Shown: one piece after another, positions 13,677 through 21,992 of the stretch
Layout of the letters: every line of letters starts with the position of its first letter
Numbering within the stretch: the first letter of the stretch is position 1
DNA from: JAAYDH01 sp035353055
GTDB lineage: Bacteria > Bacillota_I > Bacilli_A > RFN20 > CAG-826
Reading direction: 5' to 3'
DNA: 22,262 bases
Assembly: GCA_035353055.1 (NCBI GenBank)
Contig: DAOPYW010000019.1
Coordinates: 1 to 22,262, forward strand
Notes under the pieces: model-generated
Told to the model about the DNA's origin: nothing
The model's database searches: none
The model's input: the letters and a program-made list of their open reading frames with translations, nothing else
Program-made: the position numbers and the translations under genes

Positions 13677-14891
13677 ATGAAAAAGATACCATTTTCCCCT
13701 CCGGATATTACAAAAGATGAGATAAATGAAGTGATTGAAGCGCTTCAATCGGGATGGATTACCACCGGACCAAAGACCAAGCTTTTTGAAAAGAACATCT
13801 GCGAATACGTCGGCTCATCGCACTGCGTTTGTTTAAATTCGCAAACCGCATGTGCAGAGATGACATTGCATCTATTAGGCATCGGCCCTGGAGACGAAGT
13901 CATCCTTCCTGCCTACACCTACACCGCTACTTGCAGCGTGGTTTGCCATGTCGGCGCGACTCCCATCATCATCGATTCGCAGAAGAATTCCGTGGAGATG
14001 GATTACGACGCTTTAGAAAGAGCTATCACCAAGAAAACCAAAGTGATTATGCCTGTCGACATCGCTGGTATCCCCTGCGATTACAAGCGCATCTACGAAA
14101 TTGTTAACAAGAAAAAAGCCTTATTCAAGGCCTCTGATAACGAAATTCAAAAGGCGATCAATCGAATTATCGTCGTGGCTGACACCGCTCACTCCTTTGG
14201 AGCGATTCAAAATGGCGTTCACACGGGCATGATTGCTGATTTCTCCTGCTTCTCATTCCACGCGGTCAAGAACCTCACCACTGCTGAAGGTGGCGCGGTG
14301 ACTTGGCTCGACATTCCCGGAGTGAACAGCGATGAGCTATATCATCAATATCAACTATTGTCATTGCACGGGCAATCTAAAGACGCTTTAGCGAAGACAA
14401 AGCTAGGCGCTTGGGAATATGACATCGTCGGCACTTTCTACAAGTGCAATATGACCGATGTCGTGGCCGCAATCGGATTAGCGCAACTAAGGCGCTATGA
14501 CAGCTTATTAGCGAGGCGCAAATCAATTATCGATAGATACAATAAGGGCTTGGCGAAATATGATGTTTCGGTCCTAAATCATTTGGACAAAAACAATGCC
14601 TCTAGCTGCCATTTATATTTCGTGAGATTCAACGGCAAAGAAGTTGAATACCGAAATGAATTTATCATCAAGATGGCGGAGTTAGGTGTCGGCACCAATG
14701 TGCACTACAAGCCTCTCCCTATGCACACCGCATACAAGAAGCTAGGATTCGATATCAAGAATTATCCAAACGCTTATAACTTCTATAAGAACGAGATGAC
14801 GCTTCCTCTCCATACCTGCTTGACTGATGAGGACGTCGATTATGTTCTCGATTGCTTTGGCAAAGTCTATCAAGAAATGAATAAGCGATGA
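13677..14891 (+). CDS. DegT/DnrJ/EryC1/StrS-family nucleotide-sugar aminotransferase (PglE-like)
   Basis: A 404-residue PLP enzyme of usual family length. It begins with the family opening PFSPPDIT, then GWITTGPKTKLFE. Other landmarks are the GDEVILPAYTYTATC segment (72-86), Asp169 in VVADTAHSFGA, the likely PLP pyridine-N contact, and Lys198 in SFHAVKNLTTAEGGA, the Schiff-base lysine. The VHYKPLPMHTAY segment near the C-terminus is also typical. It would transfer an amino group from glutamate to a 4-keto-6-deoxy nucleotide sugar, the product of the dehydratase encoded at 15595-17325. It overlaps the sugar-transferase gene by ATGA, indicating translational coupling. A pglE-like role is likely but the exact sugar is not proven. 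Confidence 0.88.
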   Translation: MKKIPFSPPDITKDEINEVIEALQSGWITTGPKTKLFEKNICEYVGSSHCVCLNSQTACAEMTLHLLGIGPGDEVILPAYTYTATCSVVCHVGATPIIIDSQKNSVEMDYDALERAITKKTKVIMPVDIAGIPCDYKRIYEIVNKKKALFKASDNEIQKAINRIIVVADTAHSFGAIQNGVHTGMIADFSCFSFHAVKNLTTAEGGAVTWLDIPGVNSDELYHQYQLLSLHGQSKDALAKTKLGAWEYDIVGTFYKCNMTDVVAAIGLAQLRRYDSLLARRKSIIDRYNKGLAKYDVSVLNHLDKNNASSCHLYFVRFNGKEVEYRNEFIIKMAELGVGTNVHYKPLPMHTAYKKLGFDIKNYPNAYNFYKNEMTLPLHTCLTDEDVDYVLDCFGKVYQEMNKR

Positions 14892-15586
14892 AAAAATGGA
14901 ATGCACTGCCTGACTTCTTGAAAGTAAAAGAAGTCGAGGCTTACTATGTAAAGATTAAGCGCAAAGGCTTTTCGCGCTTTATTAAAAGAGCGTTCGATCT
15001 CTTCGTGGCTTTTGTTTTCTTCTTAATTTTATGCGTGCCAATGCTCATCATTGGCTTCTTGGTCAAAGTGACTTCCAGAGGCCCAGTATTCTACTGCCAG
15101 AAGCGCATCGGCATCTATGGCAAAACTTTTGGTATCTTTAAGTTTAGAACGATGATCAAAGATGCTGATAAAGTGGGAAACCTAATCACCTCGAAAAATG
15201 ATTCTCGCATCACGGGCTTTGGCAAATTCCTTCGCAAGACGAAATTGGATGAGATCCCCCAGATTCTCAACATTCTCGCCGGCGATATGTCATTCGTGGG
15301 AACGAGGCCAGAAGTGTCTAAATACGTCGATATGTACACTCCCGAGATGAGAGCCACACTATTGATGAGGCCAGGGGTCACATCGACCGCCAGCATCAAA
15401 TATCGCGATGAGAATGACATGATACCAAGCGATAATACTTTATCGGAAGATGAGACATATATGTCTCTCATCGTGCCAAAAAAGATGAAGTATAACTTAG
15501 AATACTTGACTAAATTTAATCTATTCCTAGATATGGGAATCATGTTTAAAACATTCTTCTCAATGTTCAAAAGAAATAAGAAATAA
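14888..15586 (+). CDS. PglC/WecA-independent bacterial sugar transferase (monotopic phosphoglycosyl transferase)
   Basis: A 232-residue protein of the small PglC-like class of bacterial sugar transferases. It has one membrane-embedded helix (about 35-60), GPVFYCQKRIG (65-75), FKFRTM (84-89), the catalytic Asp121-Glu122 pair in LDEIPQ, and SFVGTRPE (135-142) followed by RPGVT (161-165). It moves a phospho-sugar from a UDP-sugar to undecaprenyl phosphate at the cytoplasmic membrane, the first membrane step of glycan assembly. Its N-terminal extension (about 30 residues) is slightly longer than minimal PglC. It overlaps the aminotransferase gene by 4 bp and ends 8 bp before the convergent dehydratase gene. 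The acceptor glycan is unknown, as no glycosyltransferases or flippase are in view. Confidence 0.88.
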   Translation: MKKWNALPDFLKVKEVEAYYVKIKRKGFSRFIKRAFDLFVAFVFFLILCVPMLIIGFLVKVTSRGPVFYCQKRIGIYGKTFGIFKFRTMIKDADKVGNLITSKNDSRITGFGKFLRKTKLDEIPQILNILAGDMSFVGTRPEVSKYVDMYTPEMRATLLMRPGVTSTASIKYRDENDMIPSDNTLSEDETYMSLIVPKKMKYNLEYLTKFNLFLDMGIMFKTFFSMFKRNKK

Positions 15587-15594
15587 CAACTGTT

Positions 15595-17325
15595 TTACTT
15601 ATTAGAATCTAAATCAGGCTCATAGGTCGTAATGACTGAGGCCAATAGTTTTTTGATGTCGTCATTTGAATCGAGATGGAAAGCTTGCGATATGGTTTTA
15701 ATCTCTTCTTCAATGGGCATAACTTTTTCCGTCTCTTCGATGTAGATCTTGGAGTTGGCGGTTTTCTTGTGCTTGGAGACGTCTAATAAGACCTCTTCAT
15801 ATAGTTTTTCACCAGGTCTTAAACCAGTGAAGACAATGTCGATTTGTTTATATGGGATGTAGCCCGCTTGTCTGATCATCTTCTCGGCGAGAGTGATAAT
15901 CTTGACTGGCTTGCCCATATCGAGAATAAAGATCTCACCGCCGACAGCGTAGATTGAAGACTGAAGTATCAAGGATACGGCTTCTGGGATGGTCATAAAG
16001 AATCTATTGATCTCCGGATCAGTGACAGTCAGCGGTCCGCCTTCTTCGATCTGCTTGGAGAACAAAGGCACAACGCTTCCGTTGCTGCCTAAGACGTTGC
16101 CAAATCGGACCGCGGAGTACTGAGTATGCTTAGATTTGCTGGCGAAATATTGAATGATCGTCTCTGCAAAGCGTTTGGTGGCACCCATGGTATTCGTGGG
16201 TCTCACTGCTTTGTCGGTCGAGACAAGGGTCATTTTTGTCACTTGATATTTATCTGCCAATAAGGCGACATTGTAGGTTCCAATCACGTTGGTCCTAATC
16301 GCTTCCATTGGGCTATCTTCCATCAAGGGAACATGCTTGTAGGCTGCCGCGTGATAGATGTAGTTTGGTCTGTACTTAGCAAATATGCCTTCTAGGCGAT
16401 CGAGGTTATAGACTGAGCCGATGAGGACTTCGAAATCGACAGGATTGTCNNNNNNNNNNNNNNNNNNNNNNNNNNNNNNNNNNNNNNNNNNNNNNNNNNN
16501 NNNNNNNNNNNNNNNNNNNNNNNNNNNNNNNNNNNNNNNNNNNNNNNNNACTTTCATGTCGTGGACTCCGTCTAATTCGCTCAGTATTGGAAGCCTCTTG
16601 ATTTGGACATCACAGTTTTCTAGATACCCTAAAATTTCGTCTAGTCTTTCTTTAGAAAGATTGGCGATGGATATGATTACTTCTTCAATTTTGTAATAGT
16701 CGATGACAGTCGCGATTTCGGAGATTGGTCCCTTGACTGGGATGCCAGAGAAGTAGCCGCCGATTTTATTCGGATCATCATCCATGATAGCTTTGACGAT
16801 GCTGGCATTATTCTTGTTATTGCGAGTATCGTCAATGATGATTTTTGCTCCTGCGCCAGCGCCAATCAAAAGAGTGTTGATCTTCGCTTTCATATTAGAT
16901 TTCATGCGAGTGGTAAAAAGTTTGATTACGCGATTGGTTATTCTCAATACTGGCAGAATAAAGGCGAGGGTAACAAGAGCTAACGCAAAGGCAAAGAAAT
17001 TTACTTTTGGCAAGACATTGGCAGGAATAAATAGGGAGACTATGTATCCGAGAGCAAACATGATGACTGTCACTATGACAAGTTTGATCGATTCAACGAC
17101 GCCAAAGTGCTCAATCAAAGTTTGATAGAATCTGAAACCTGCAAGAGTGATGATCAGCACAAACGCAACGCTCAAGGCAAAAATAGTGATCGCAAGGATG
17201 TTGGTTTCGATAATTGCTATGTCTTTATTAAAGTAAGTGGCAAAATACGCTAGGTAAATTACTCCGCATATCGCAATGGCATCGAGAATGATTGCGAATA
17301 TCTTGTTAACTATTTTGTTTTTCAT
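15595..17325 (-). CDS. PglF/CapD-type membrane nucleotide-sugar 4,6-dehydratase (interrupted by assembly gap)
   Basis: The N-terminus has about four membrane helices. A first Rossmann region (INTLLIGAGAGAKIII) and a PxxxLDGVHDMK segment follow, then the 100-N gap. After the gap come IYHAAAYKHVPLMED, NVIGTYNV, STDKAVRP (plus about 16207-16224) and TMGATKRFAE. The T-D-K triad plus Met in place of the usual short-chain-dehydrogenase Tyr (MGATK) is the hallmark of PglF/FlaA1-like UDP-GlcNAc 4,6-dehydratases. The C-terminus (FTGLRPGEKLYEEV) is typical. The missing part should contain the GxxGxxG NAD site. The enzyme would make UDP-4-keto-6-deoxy-GlcNAc for the adjacent aminotransferase. It is convergent with that operon. 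Confidence 0.88.
   Translation of the reverse strand: MKNKIVNKIFAIILDAIAICGVIYLAYFATYFNKDIAIIETNILAITIFALSVAFVLIITLAGFRFYQTLIEHFGVVESIKLVIVTVIMFALGYIVSLFIPANVLPKVNFFAFALALVTLAFILPVLRITNRVIKLFTTRMKSNMKAKINTLLIGAGAGAKIIIDDTRNNKNNASIVKAIMDDDPNKIGGYFSGIPVKGPISEIATVIDYYKIEEVIISIANLSKERLDEILGYLENCDVQIKRLPILSELDGVHDMKXXXXXXXXXXXXXXXXXXXXXXXXXXXXXXXXXXDNPVDFEVLIGSVYNLDRLEGIFAKYRPNYIYHAAAYKHVPLMEDSPMEAIRTNVIGTYNVALLADKYQVTKMTLVSTDKAVRPTNTMGATKRFAETIIQYFASKSKHTQYSAVRFGNVLGSNGSVVPLFSKQIEEGGPLTVTDPEINRFFMTIPEAVSLILQSSIYAVGGEIFILDMGKPVKIITLAEKMIRQAGYIPYKQIDIVFTGLRPGEKLYEEVLLDVSKHKKTANSKIYIEETEKVMPIEEEIKTISQAFHLDSNDDIKKLLASVITTYEPDLDSNK
16450..16549. other. Assembly gap of 100 N inside the dehydratase gene
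   Basis: Exactly 100 N replace part of the dehydratase gene. By comparison with the family, the segment between HDMK and FEVLIGSV normally holds some 75-80 residues including the NAD-binding glycine motif, so the true gap is probably nearer 230 bp than 100 bp. Confidence 0.9.
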
Positions 17326-17368
17326 AAAAATTTCTTGGTCTCTTCAAGTGGCTATATTTTAGCATACC

Positions 17369-17400
17369 AGCGTGCATTATGCGCTATCGAAGCGTGCATT
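17369..17400. repeat. Two 10-bp direct repeats upstream of the dehydratase gene
   Basis: AGCGTGCATT occurs at 17369-17378 and 17391-17400, 22 bp start to start, about two helical turns. The spacing is that expected of a tandem operator. The repeats lie 45-75 bp before the dehydratase start codon. No convincing promoter or terminator was identified elsewhere in 17326-17551. Confidence 0.45.
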
Positions 17401-17551
17401 GCCATATATTTCAATAAATACTACAACAAAACATTATTATAAGTAATACATTTTTGCAAAGTCTAGGTTCTATAACCACTTTTTATGCTCGCTTATCTGC
17501 TCAAGTGAAGAGCCCACCACTGTCTCTATATAGCTGCTAACTTAGAGTTTT

Positions 17552-18355
17552 CTATTTTCTGCTTTCTTTTCGAATGTCTGACGGGGATTTCTTGGTTTCC
17601 TTTTTCAAAAAAGCCGAAAACTGATAATAAGTGGAAAAGCCGCATCCATCGGATATCTCTGCTAAGGACATCCTAGAGTTTTCTAACAGATAAATCGCGT
17701 GTTTAAGTTTCGCATTTAATATGTATTGTTTTGGTGATAAACCCGTCTCTAGAGTAAATAATGTTCTAAATCTAGACAGTGAATATCCAGACATGTTCGC
17801 TAAATCCTCAATTTTCAAAGGGGAGCTAACGTTTTGATTTAGATAGCTGACGACGAAATTAATGGACCGATTTTTATTTTCGGTAATCTCACTTCGATAT
17901 AGCCTAACCAGCAGGGAGGATAGCATGGCATTGATCATCTCTTCGTACTGATATTTCTTCTCTTTAAACTCTTTAGCGATATCTCTGATAGTTTGTGCAA
18001 TACCATTCTGATTGCCATCATGCTTTTTTAAAGTGAATTTATTTAATGAGTTTCCCTTGGAATCTGATTCAAAACCAATAGCGATTATTTCCTGATCATC
18101 GAGGTGTATTTCATCGTGGAGAATATGAGGTGGCATGATAATAAATTGGTCTTTGCTCAACAAAACTGATTCGGTGGAATTATTAAAAGCCAAATCAAAA
18201 ACGAACTCCTCATCTCTCTTATCAGCAATTGGTAAAGATTGAAAATTTACTTTCGCGCTTGAATTGGAAATAAGAATTATTTCATAGCAGGAATGCAGAT
18301 GTTCGTGAACTCTGCTTCCCTTCTTAAAGGCGTTGTCGACGATGTATTTAACCAT
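17552..18355 (-). CDS. AraC-family transcriptional regulator
   Basis: A 267-residue protein. The N-terminal ~130 residues are a cupin-like sensor (HEHLHSCYEIILI, then FIIMPPHILHDEI). The C-terminal ~100 residues are the AraC DNA-binding domain with two helix-turn-helix units: LKIEDLANMSGYSLSRFRTL and MSLAEISDGCGFSTYYQFS, with the conserved KxxSPSDIRK ending. It is divergent from the permease gene, so it most likely controls the sugar-uptake operon in response to the transported sugar. No clear ribosome binding site precedes the ATG at 18355. Confidence 0.88.
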   Translation of the reverse strand: MVKYIVDNAFKKGSRVHEHLHSCYEIILISNSSAKVNFQSLPIADKRDEEFVFDLAFNNSTESVLLSKDQFIIMPPHILHDEIHLDDQEIIAIGFESDSKGNSLNKFTLKKHDGNQNGIAQTIRDIAKEFKEKKYQYEEMINAMLSSLLVRLYRSEITENKNRSINFVVSYLNQNVSSPLKIEDLANMSGYSLSRFRTLFTLETGLSPKQYILNAKLKHAIYLLENSRMSLAEISDGCGFSTYYQFSAFLKKETKKSPSDIRKESRK

Positions 18356-18444
18356 TTACGTATAAGCCAATGATGAGCGATTTTCATAAAAAAGTAAACG
18401 ATTTTATTATTTCCAATAGTGACCAATTGATACATAATGTCTCC

Positions 18445-19244
18445 ATGAATAGTGTCGAACGTTTTCGCCAAGACTACTCACCTAAATTCAAATTTAAGAA
18501 TCTACTAAGCAACAAAGCTCAACTTATTTTTTTGATTTCTTTAGGCGTGTTATTCTTATTAATCTTCTCTTATGTCCCACTTTTTGGGCTGCTGCTCGCC
18601 TTCAAAGATGGGGATAACAAAATCAACGTTTTTAATACCCTCTTCAATGGTGAATGGGTCGGATTTCAAAACTTTTCCAATGTCTTCAAAGATTATAATT
18701 TCCCCGATGTATTGAAAAATACCGTTTGCCTTAACACCTTGATGCTATTTATAAACTTTCCTGCTCCTATTATATTCGCTTTGTTTCTCAATGAAATTAA
18801 GCATAAAAAATTGCGCAATATCATTCTAAATATTTGCATCTTCCCCACCTTCATCTCTTGGATGACCTTTGGCGGAATCTTTTTATCTTTGCTGGACACC
18901 AATACGGGGATACTCAATCCAATACTAAATTTTTTTCATATTGGCGATCCCGCAAACCCAATCAATTTTGGGGAACCGCAATATTTCTGGGCCACGATCA
19001 TTATCACTTCGCTGATCAAAGGTACTGGATGGGGTTCGATCATCTATTCTGCGGCGATAACGAATATTAATCCCGAGATATATGAGGCGGCAGAGATCGA
19101 TGGCGCCGGTCGCTTTAGAGTGATGTTAAAAATCACCTTGCCAGCGATGCTGCCAACCATCACTGTCTTCTTCCTCTTGTCAATCGGTGGTTTATTGGGC
19201 AATAACTTTGAGCAGTTCTACGTCTTCCAAAACGCGATTAATAA
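18445..19244 (+). CDS. CUT1 sugar ABC transporter permease, LplB type (3' end in gap)
   Basis: The first of two permeases. TM1 (IFLISLGVLFLLIFSYVPLF) leads into GLLLAFKDGD, the typical LplB opening, and NFSNVFKD is the family segment before the transmembrane domain. The EAA cytoplasmic loop is YEAAEIDGAGRFRVMLKITL followed by PAMLP. The reading frame is open from an ATG at 18370, only 14 bp from the divergent AraC-type start, with no ribosome binding site and an unusually long hydrophilic lead. An ATG at 18445 is therefore offered as the start, although it also lacks a good site. The final ~60 residues and stop codon lie in the N gap. Confidence 0.82.
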
Positions 19245-19344
19245 NNNNNNNNNNNNNNNNNNNNNNNNNNNNNNNNNNNNNNNNNNNNNNNNNNNNNNNN
19301 NNNNNNNNNNNNNNNNNNNNNNNNNNNNNNNNNNNNNNNNNNNN
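19245..19344. other. Assembly gap of 100 N between two permease genes
   Basis: Exactly 100 N. A reading frame happens to stay open across it and would give a false 592-residue fused permease. The gap should hold the end of the LplB-type gene, an intergenic site and the start of the second permease gene, roughly 280-330 bp by comparison with family lengths. Confidence 0.9.
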
Positions 19345-20148
19345 CTCATCACAATTTATCCATTCTGGTATGTCCTTGTGGGCTCTTTCAATACAGGGTC
19401 TGATTACCTCAAAGGCGGCATCTTTATTTGGCCGCGCGAATTCACTTTTGCCAACTTCGAATATGTATTGCTAGACCTGCGCTTATATAAAGCATTCGGC
19501 GTCACGATTGCGAGGACAATATTAACGACTTCATTAAGCACCATCTTCACCGCGATGATCGCGTATTCCATGTCCATCCATGGAACACCAGGAAGAAAGA
19601 TTGCCTATTGGATCAACATCTTCACCATGTTCTTTGGCGGAGGTCTAATTCCTTATTTTCTCTTGTTGGTAAATCTAGGTTTTTATAACTCCTTTTTTGT
19701 CTATGTTATCCCAGGCATGTACTCCGTCTTTAATATGCTGATATTCTCGAACTTCTTCTCTGGTATATCGAAGGATTACCGCGAGAGCGCTCTTATCGAT
19801 GGGGCCAGCGAGTTCACTATTATCTTTAGAATCTATTTCCCGATTTCAAAAGCGGTATTCGCGACAGTAGCACTATGGACCGCTGTCGGATGCTGGAACT
19901 CTTATTACGACACGATGCTGTATACCTCTGATGCGAACTTATGGACGCTTCAATATTACTTAATGACCATTGTCAAACAGCTCAACCTTCCGCCAGAAAT
20001 TATGGGTGGAAGAACCTTTGGCGATGAAATATCCGCTCAGACAGTGAGCAACGCTGCCATTATTATCTCCAGTGTGATAATTCTTTGTTTTTACCCATTG
20101 ATTAGCAAGACCTTTAAAAAAGGTCAGATGATGGGCGCTATTAAATAG
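19345..20148 (+). CDS. CUT1 sugar ABC transporter permease, AraQ/YtcP type (5' end in gap)
   Basis: 268 residues are visible. It enters in TM1 with LITIYPFWYVLVGSFNTGSD, the typical start of the second CUT1 permease. WPREFTFANFEYVL follows, then several membrane helices. The EAA-like loop is YRESALIDGASEFTIIFRIYF, then P, and the protein ends FKKGQMMGAIK, the standard C-terminus of the YtcP/AraQ group. About 30 N-terminal residues and the start codon are lost in the gap. It pairs with the LplB-type permease to form the membrane channel of one importer. The stop codon overlaps the ribosome binding site of the next gene. Confidence 0.88.
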   Translation, partial: LITIYPFWYVLVGSFNTGSDYLKGGIFIWPREFTFANFEYVLLDLRLYKAFGVTIARTILTTSLSTIFTAMIAYSMSIHGTPGRKIAYWINIFTMFFGGGLIPYFLLLVNLGFYNSFFVYVIPGMYSVFNMLIFSNFFSGISKDYRESALIDGASEFTIIFRIYFPISKAVFATVALWTAVGCWNSYYDTMLYTSDANLWTLQYYLMTIVKQLNLPPEIMGGRTFGDEISAQTVSNAAIIISSVIILCFYPLISKTFKKGQMMGAIK

Positions 20149-20159
20149 GAGGCTTTAAT

Positions 20160-21992
20160 ATGAAAAGAAAAACAACCACATTGGTATCTCTTCCTTTGCT
20201 CGGTATTATCTTATCCGCTTGCAGTGGAGGATCACCATCAAGTCTCGTCTATCCCGATCGCGGATACGCTGATGGCAATAGCGATTCCTGGACTCAAATC
20301 GAAGAGGGAGACGGCGATGTCTCCATCAAATGGTTTGTCAACTTATCCTCATGGGGCACCGCCGCAACCGCGAATACCAAGGTCGGAAGAAAAATCTATG
20401 AGAAGACCGGCATCAAAATCAGCTTTATCACCCCGATTAGCGACGATGGTTCGCAGCTCTCCACAATGATATCTTCTGGCAAATTACCAGATGTCATCAC
20501 GCTATCAGGCGGAAGCGATATTCGCATCCAATTAGGAGAGGAGAATTACACCTATCCGATTGAAACGCTAGCGGAGAAATACGCCCCATCATTGCTGCCG
20601 CGATTGTCAGATGATGTGAAATCGTATTTCAAGCAGAGCGATGGCAAAATCCATGGTCTTCCTAATCACTTTTATACTCAAGATGATTTAGCAGCCTACC
20701 AAGAGCAGGAAGGCCGCAATCTGATGTCCAATGGTTCATTCGTTGTCCGCAAAGACTATATCGAATCCTATATGCAAGCCAACCCAACCGCCACGCCCAC
20801 CACTCCCAGCGGTTTTAAAGCGATGGCCCAGTGGGTCAAACAACACTACTCTTTAAGCAATAGCAATCCCACCGTGATGCTAGATCATTTCTCATCGACG
20901 GGAAGCAACGCTATTTTATGGCTTCAAGAATATTTCAATGTCGCTCCCGAAGATGCATCCGGCAATGTGACCAATATGTATGAGCAAGCTCGCAATAAAG
21001 AACTATATCTATGGCTCAATGATCTGTATCGTTCTAATCTCATCTCTTCCACCAACTTGACTGCTGGCGAAGGAGCCCTTGGTTCTTATATCGCCCGCGG
21101 CATGCCTCTAGCCTTTGTCGGCTCATCCCAACTCTATGTCGAATATTTTAAACAAGCTTATCAAAGTGGCATCGAATATGTCCCACTCGCCTTTACCAAC
21201 GAGCAGGGCGAAGTCCCCCTACTTCGCTCTCTCGCTGGTAACGGATGGCTGTATTCTATGATCACTAACAAGTGCTCTCGCCCAGATCGCGTCATCAAAC
21301 TATTTGACTATCTCTGGAGCGAGGAAGGGCAATCCTTATTCTACGGAATAAAAGACGAGGATTTTTCGTATACTGTCGAGCCTGGTCAGCAAGCTGAAAA
21401 AGTCATCGGTGGCGTGACAAAAAATGTCACCTTTAAATATGGCTTAATTCAATACTCCACCCAAGCTTGGACAGACATTAAAAACGAAAACACTGGAAGC
21501 TATGGATTTGGTTATTCCAATATCTTAGTCAATCCTATGTATCCGAGATTAACTGCTCAAAAGGGCGAAGTCTTAAATACTTTCTCTGATTATATTGGCT
21601 ATAACTTAAAGGCCGCGATGGCGGATTACACCTATACTCATAGTGCCTTTGAATATACGAGAGATGCCACCAAGAAAAACTTCACTGACATCATCAACAA
21701 GAGCAACAACATCACGAACTTGTGGGGGCTGTATACACCGCGCGTTATATCAGCCACCAGTGAAGAGCGAGCCAATACCATCTATGACTCAACTGTCAAT
21801 CAGATGAAATCGATGGGCAGCAAGGATGTCTTGGCGTTCGATAACGTTGAATTTCAAGCCAATAAAAGGAATCTAGGCGTGGAGTTCGCTTGGCCAAAGA
21901 ATGACCCCGATAGCAACTATCACGAACTAACCATCACTAGCATGTATGGAAACACCAGTTACAACCTAGATATCCCCGAGGAGTTGAGATGA
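20160..21992 (+). CDS. Lipoprotein solute-binding protein of the sugar ABC transporter
   Basis: A 610-residue exported lipoprotein. It has a KRK n-region, a hydrophobic core and the lipobox LSAC with Cys21 as the lipidated residue. The mature part is a large type-I binding fold of the LplA/YtcQ kind (KIYEKTGIKISFITP, LPDVITLSGG). Length is larger than maltose-type binding proteins but normal for those paired with LplB permeases, which often take oligosaccharides. AGGAGG lies 7-8 nt before the ATG. It overlaps the next gene by ATGA. Which glycan is bound cannot be told from sequence. Confidence 0.88.
   Translation: MKRKTTTLVSLPLLGIILSACSGGSPSSLVYPDRGYADGNSDSWTQIEEGDGDVSIKWFVNLSSWGTAATANTKVGRKIYEKTGIKISFITPISDDGSQLSTMISSGKLPDVITLSGGSDIRIQLGEENYTYPIETLAEKYAPSLLPRLSDDVKSYFKQSDGKIHGLPNHFYTQDDLAAYQEQEGRNLMSNGSFVVRKDYIESYMQANPTATPTTPSGFKAMAQWVKQHYSLSNSNPTVMLDHFSSTGSNAILWLQEYFNVAPEDASGNVTNMYEQARNKELYLWLNDLYRSNLISSTNLTAGEGALGSYIARGMPLAFVGSSQLYVEYFKQAYQSGIEYVPLAFTNEQGEVPLLRSLAGNGWLYSMITNKCSRPDRVIKLFDYLWSEEGQSLFYGIKDEDFSYTVEPGQQAEKVIGGVTKNVTFKYGLIQYSTQAWTDIKNENTGSYGFGYSNILVNPMYPRLTAQKGEVLNTFSDYIGYNLKAAMADYTYTHSAFEYTRDATKKNFTDIINKSNNITNLWGLYTPRVISATSEERANTIYDSTVNQMKSMGSKDVLAFDNVEFQANKRNLGVEFAWPKNDPDSNYHELTITSMYGNTSYNLDIPEELR

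Noticed and set aside
13376..13692. 77-codon plus ORF and 67-codon minus ORF in the long intergenic region
   Set aside because: Neither has a ribosome binding site, a known motif or a plausible partner.
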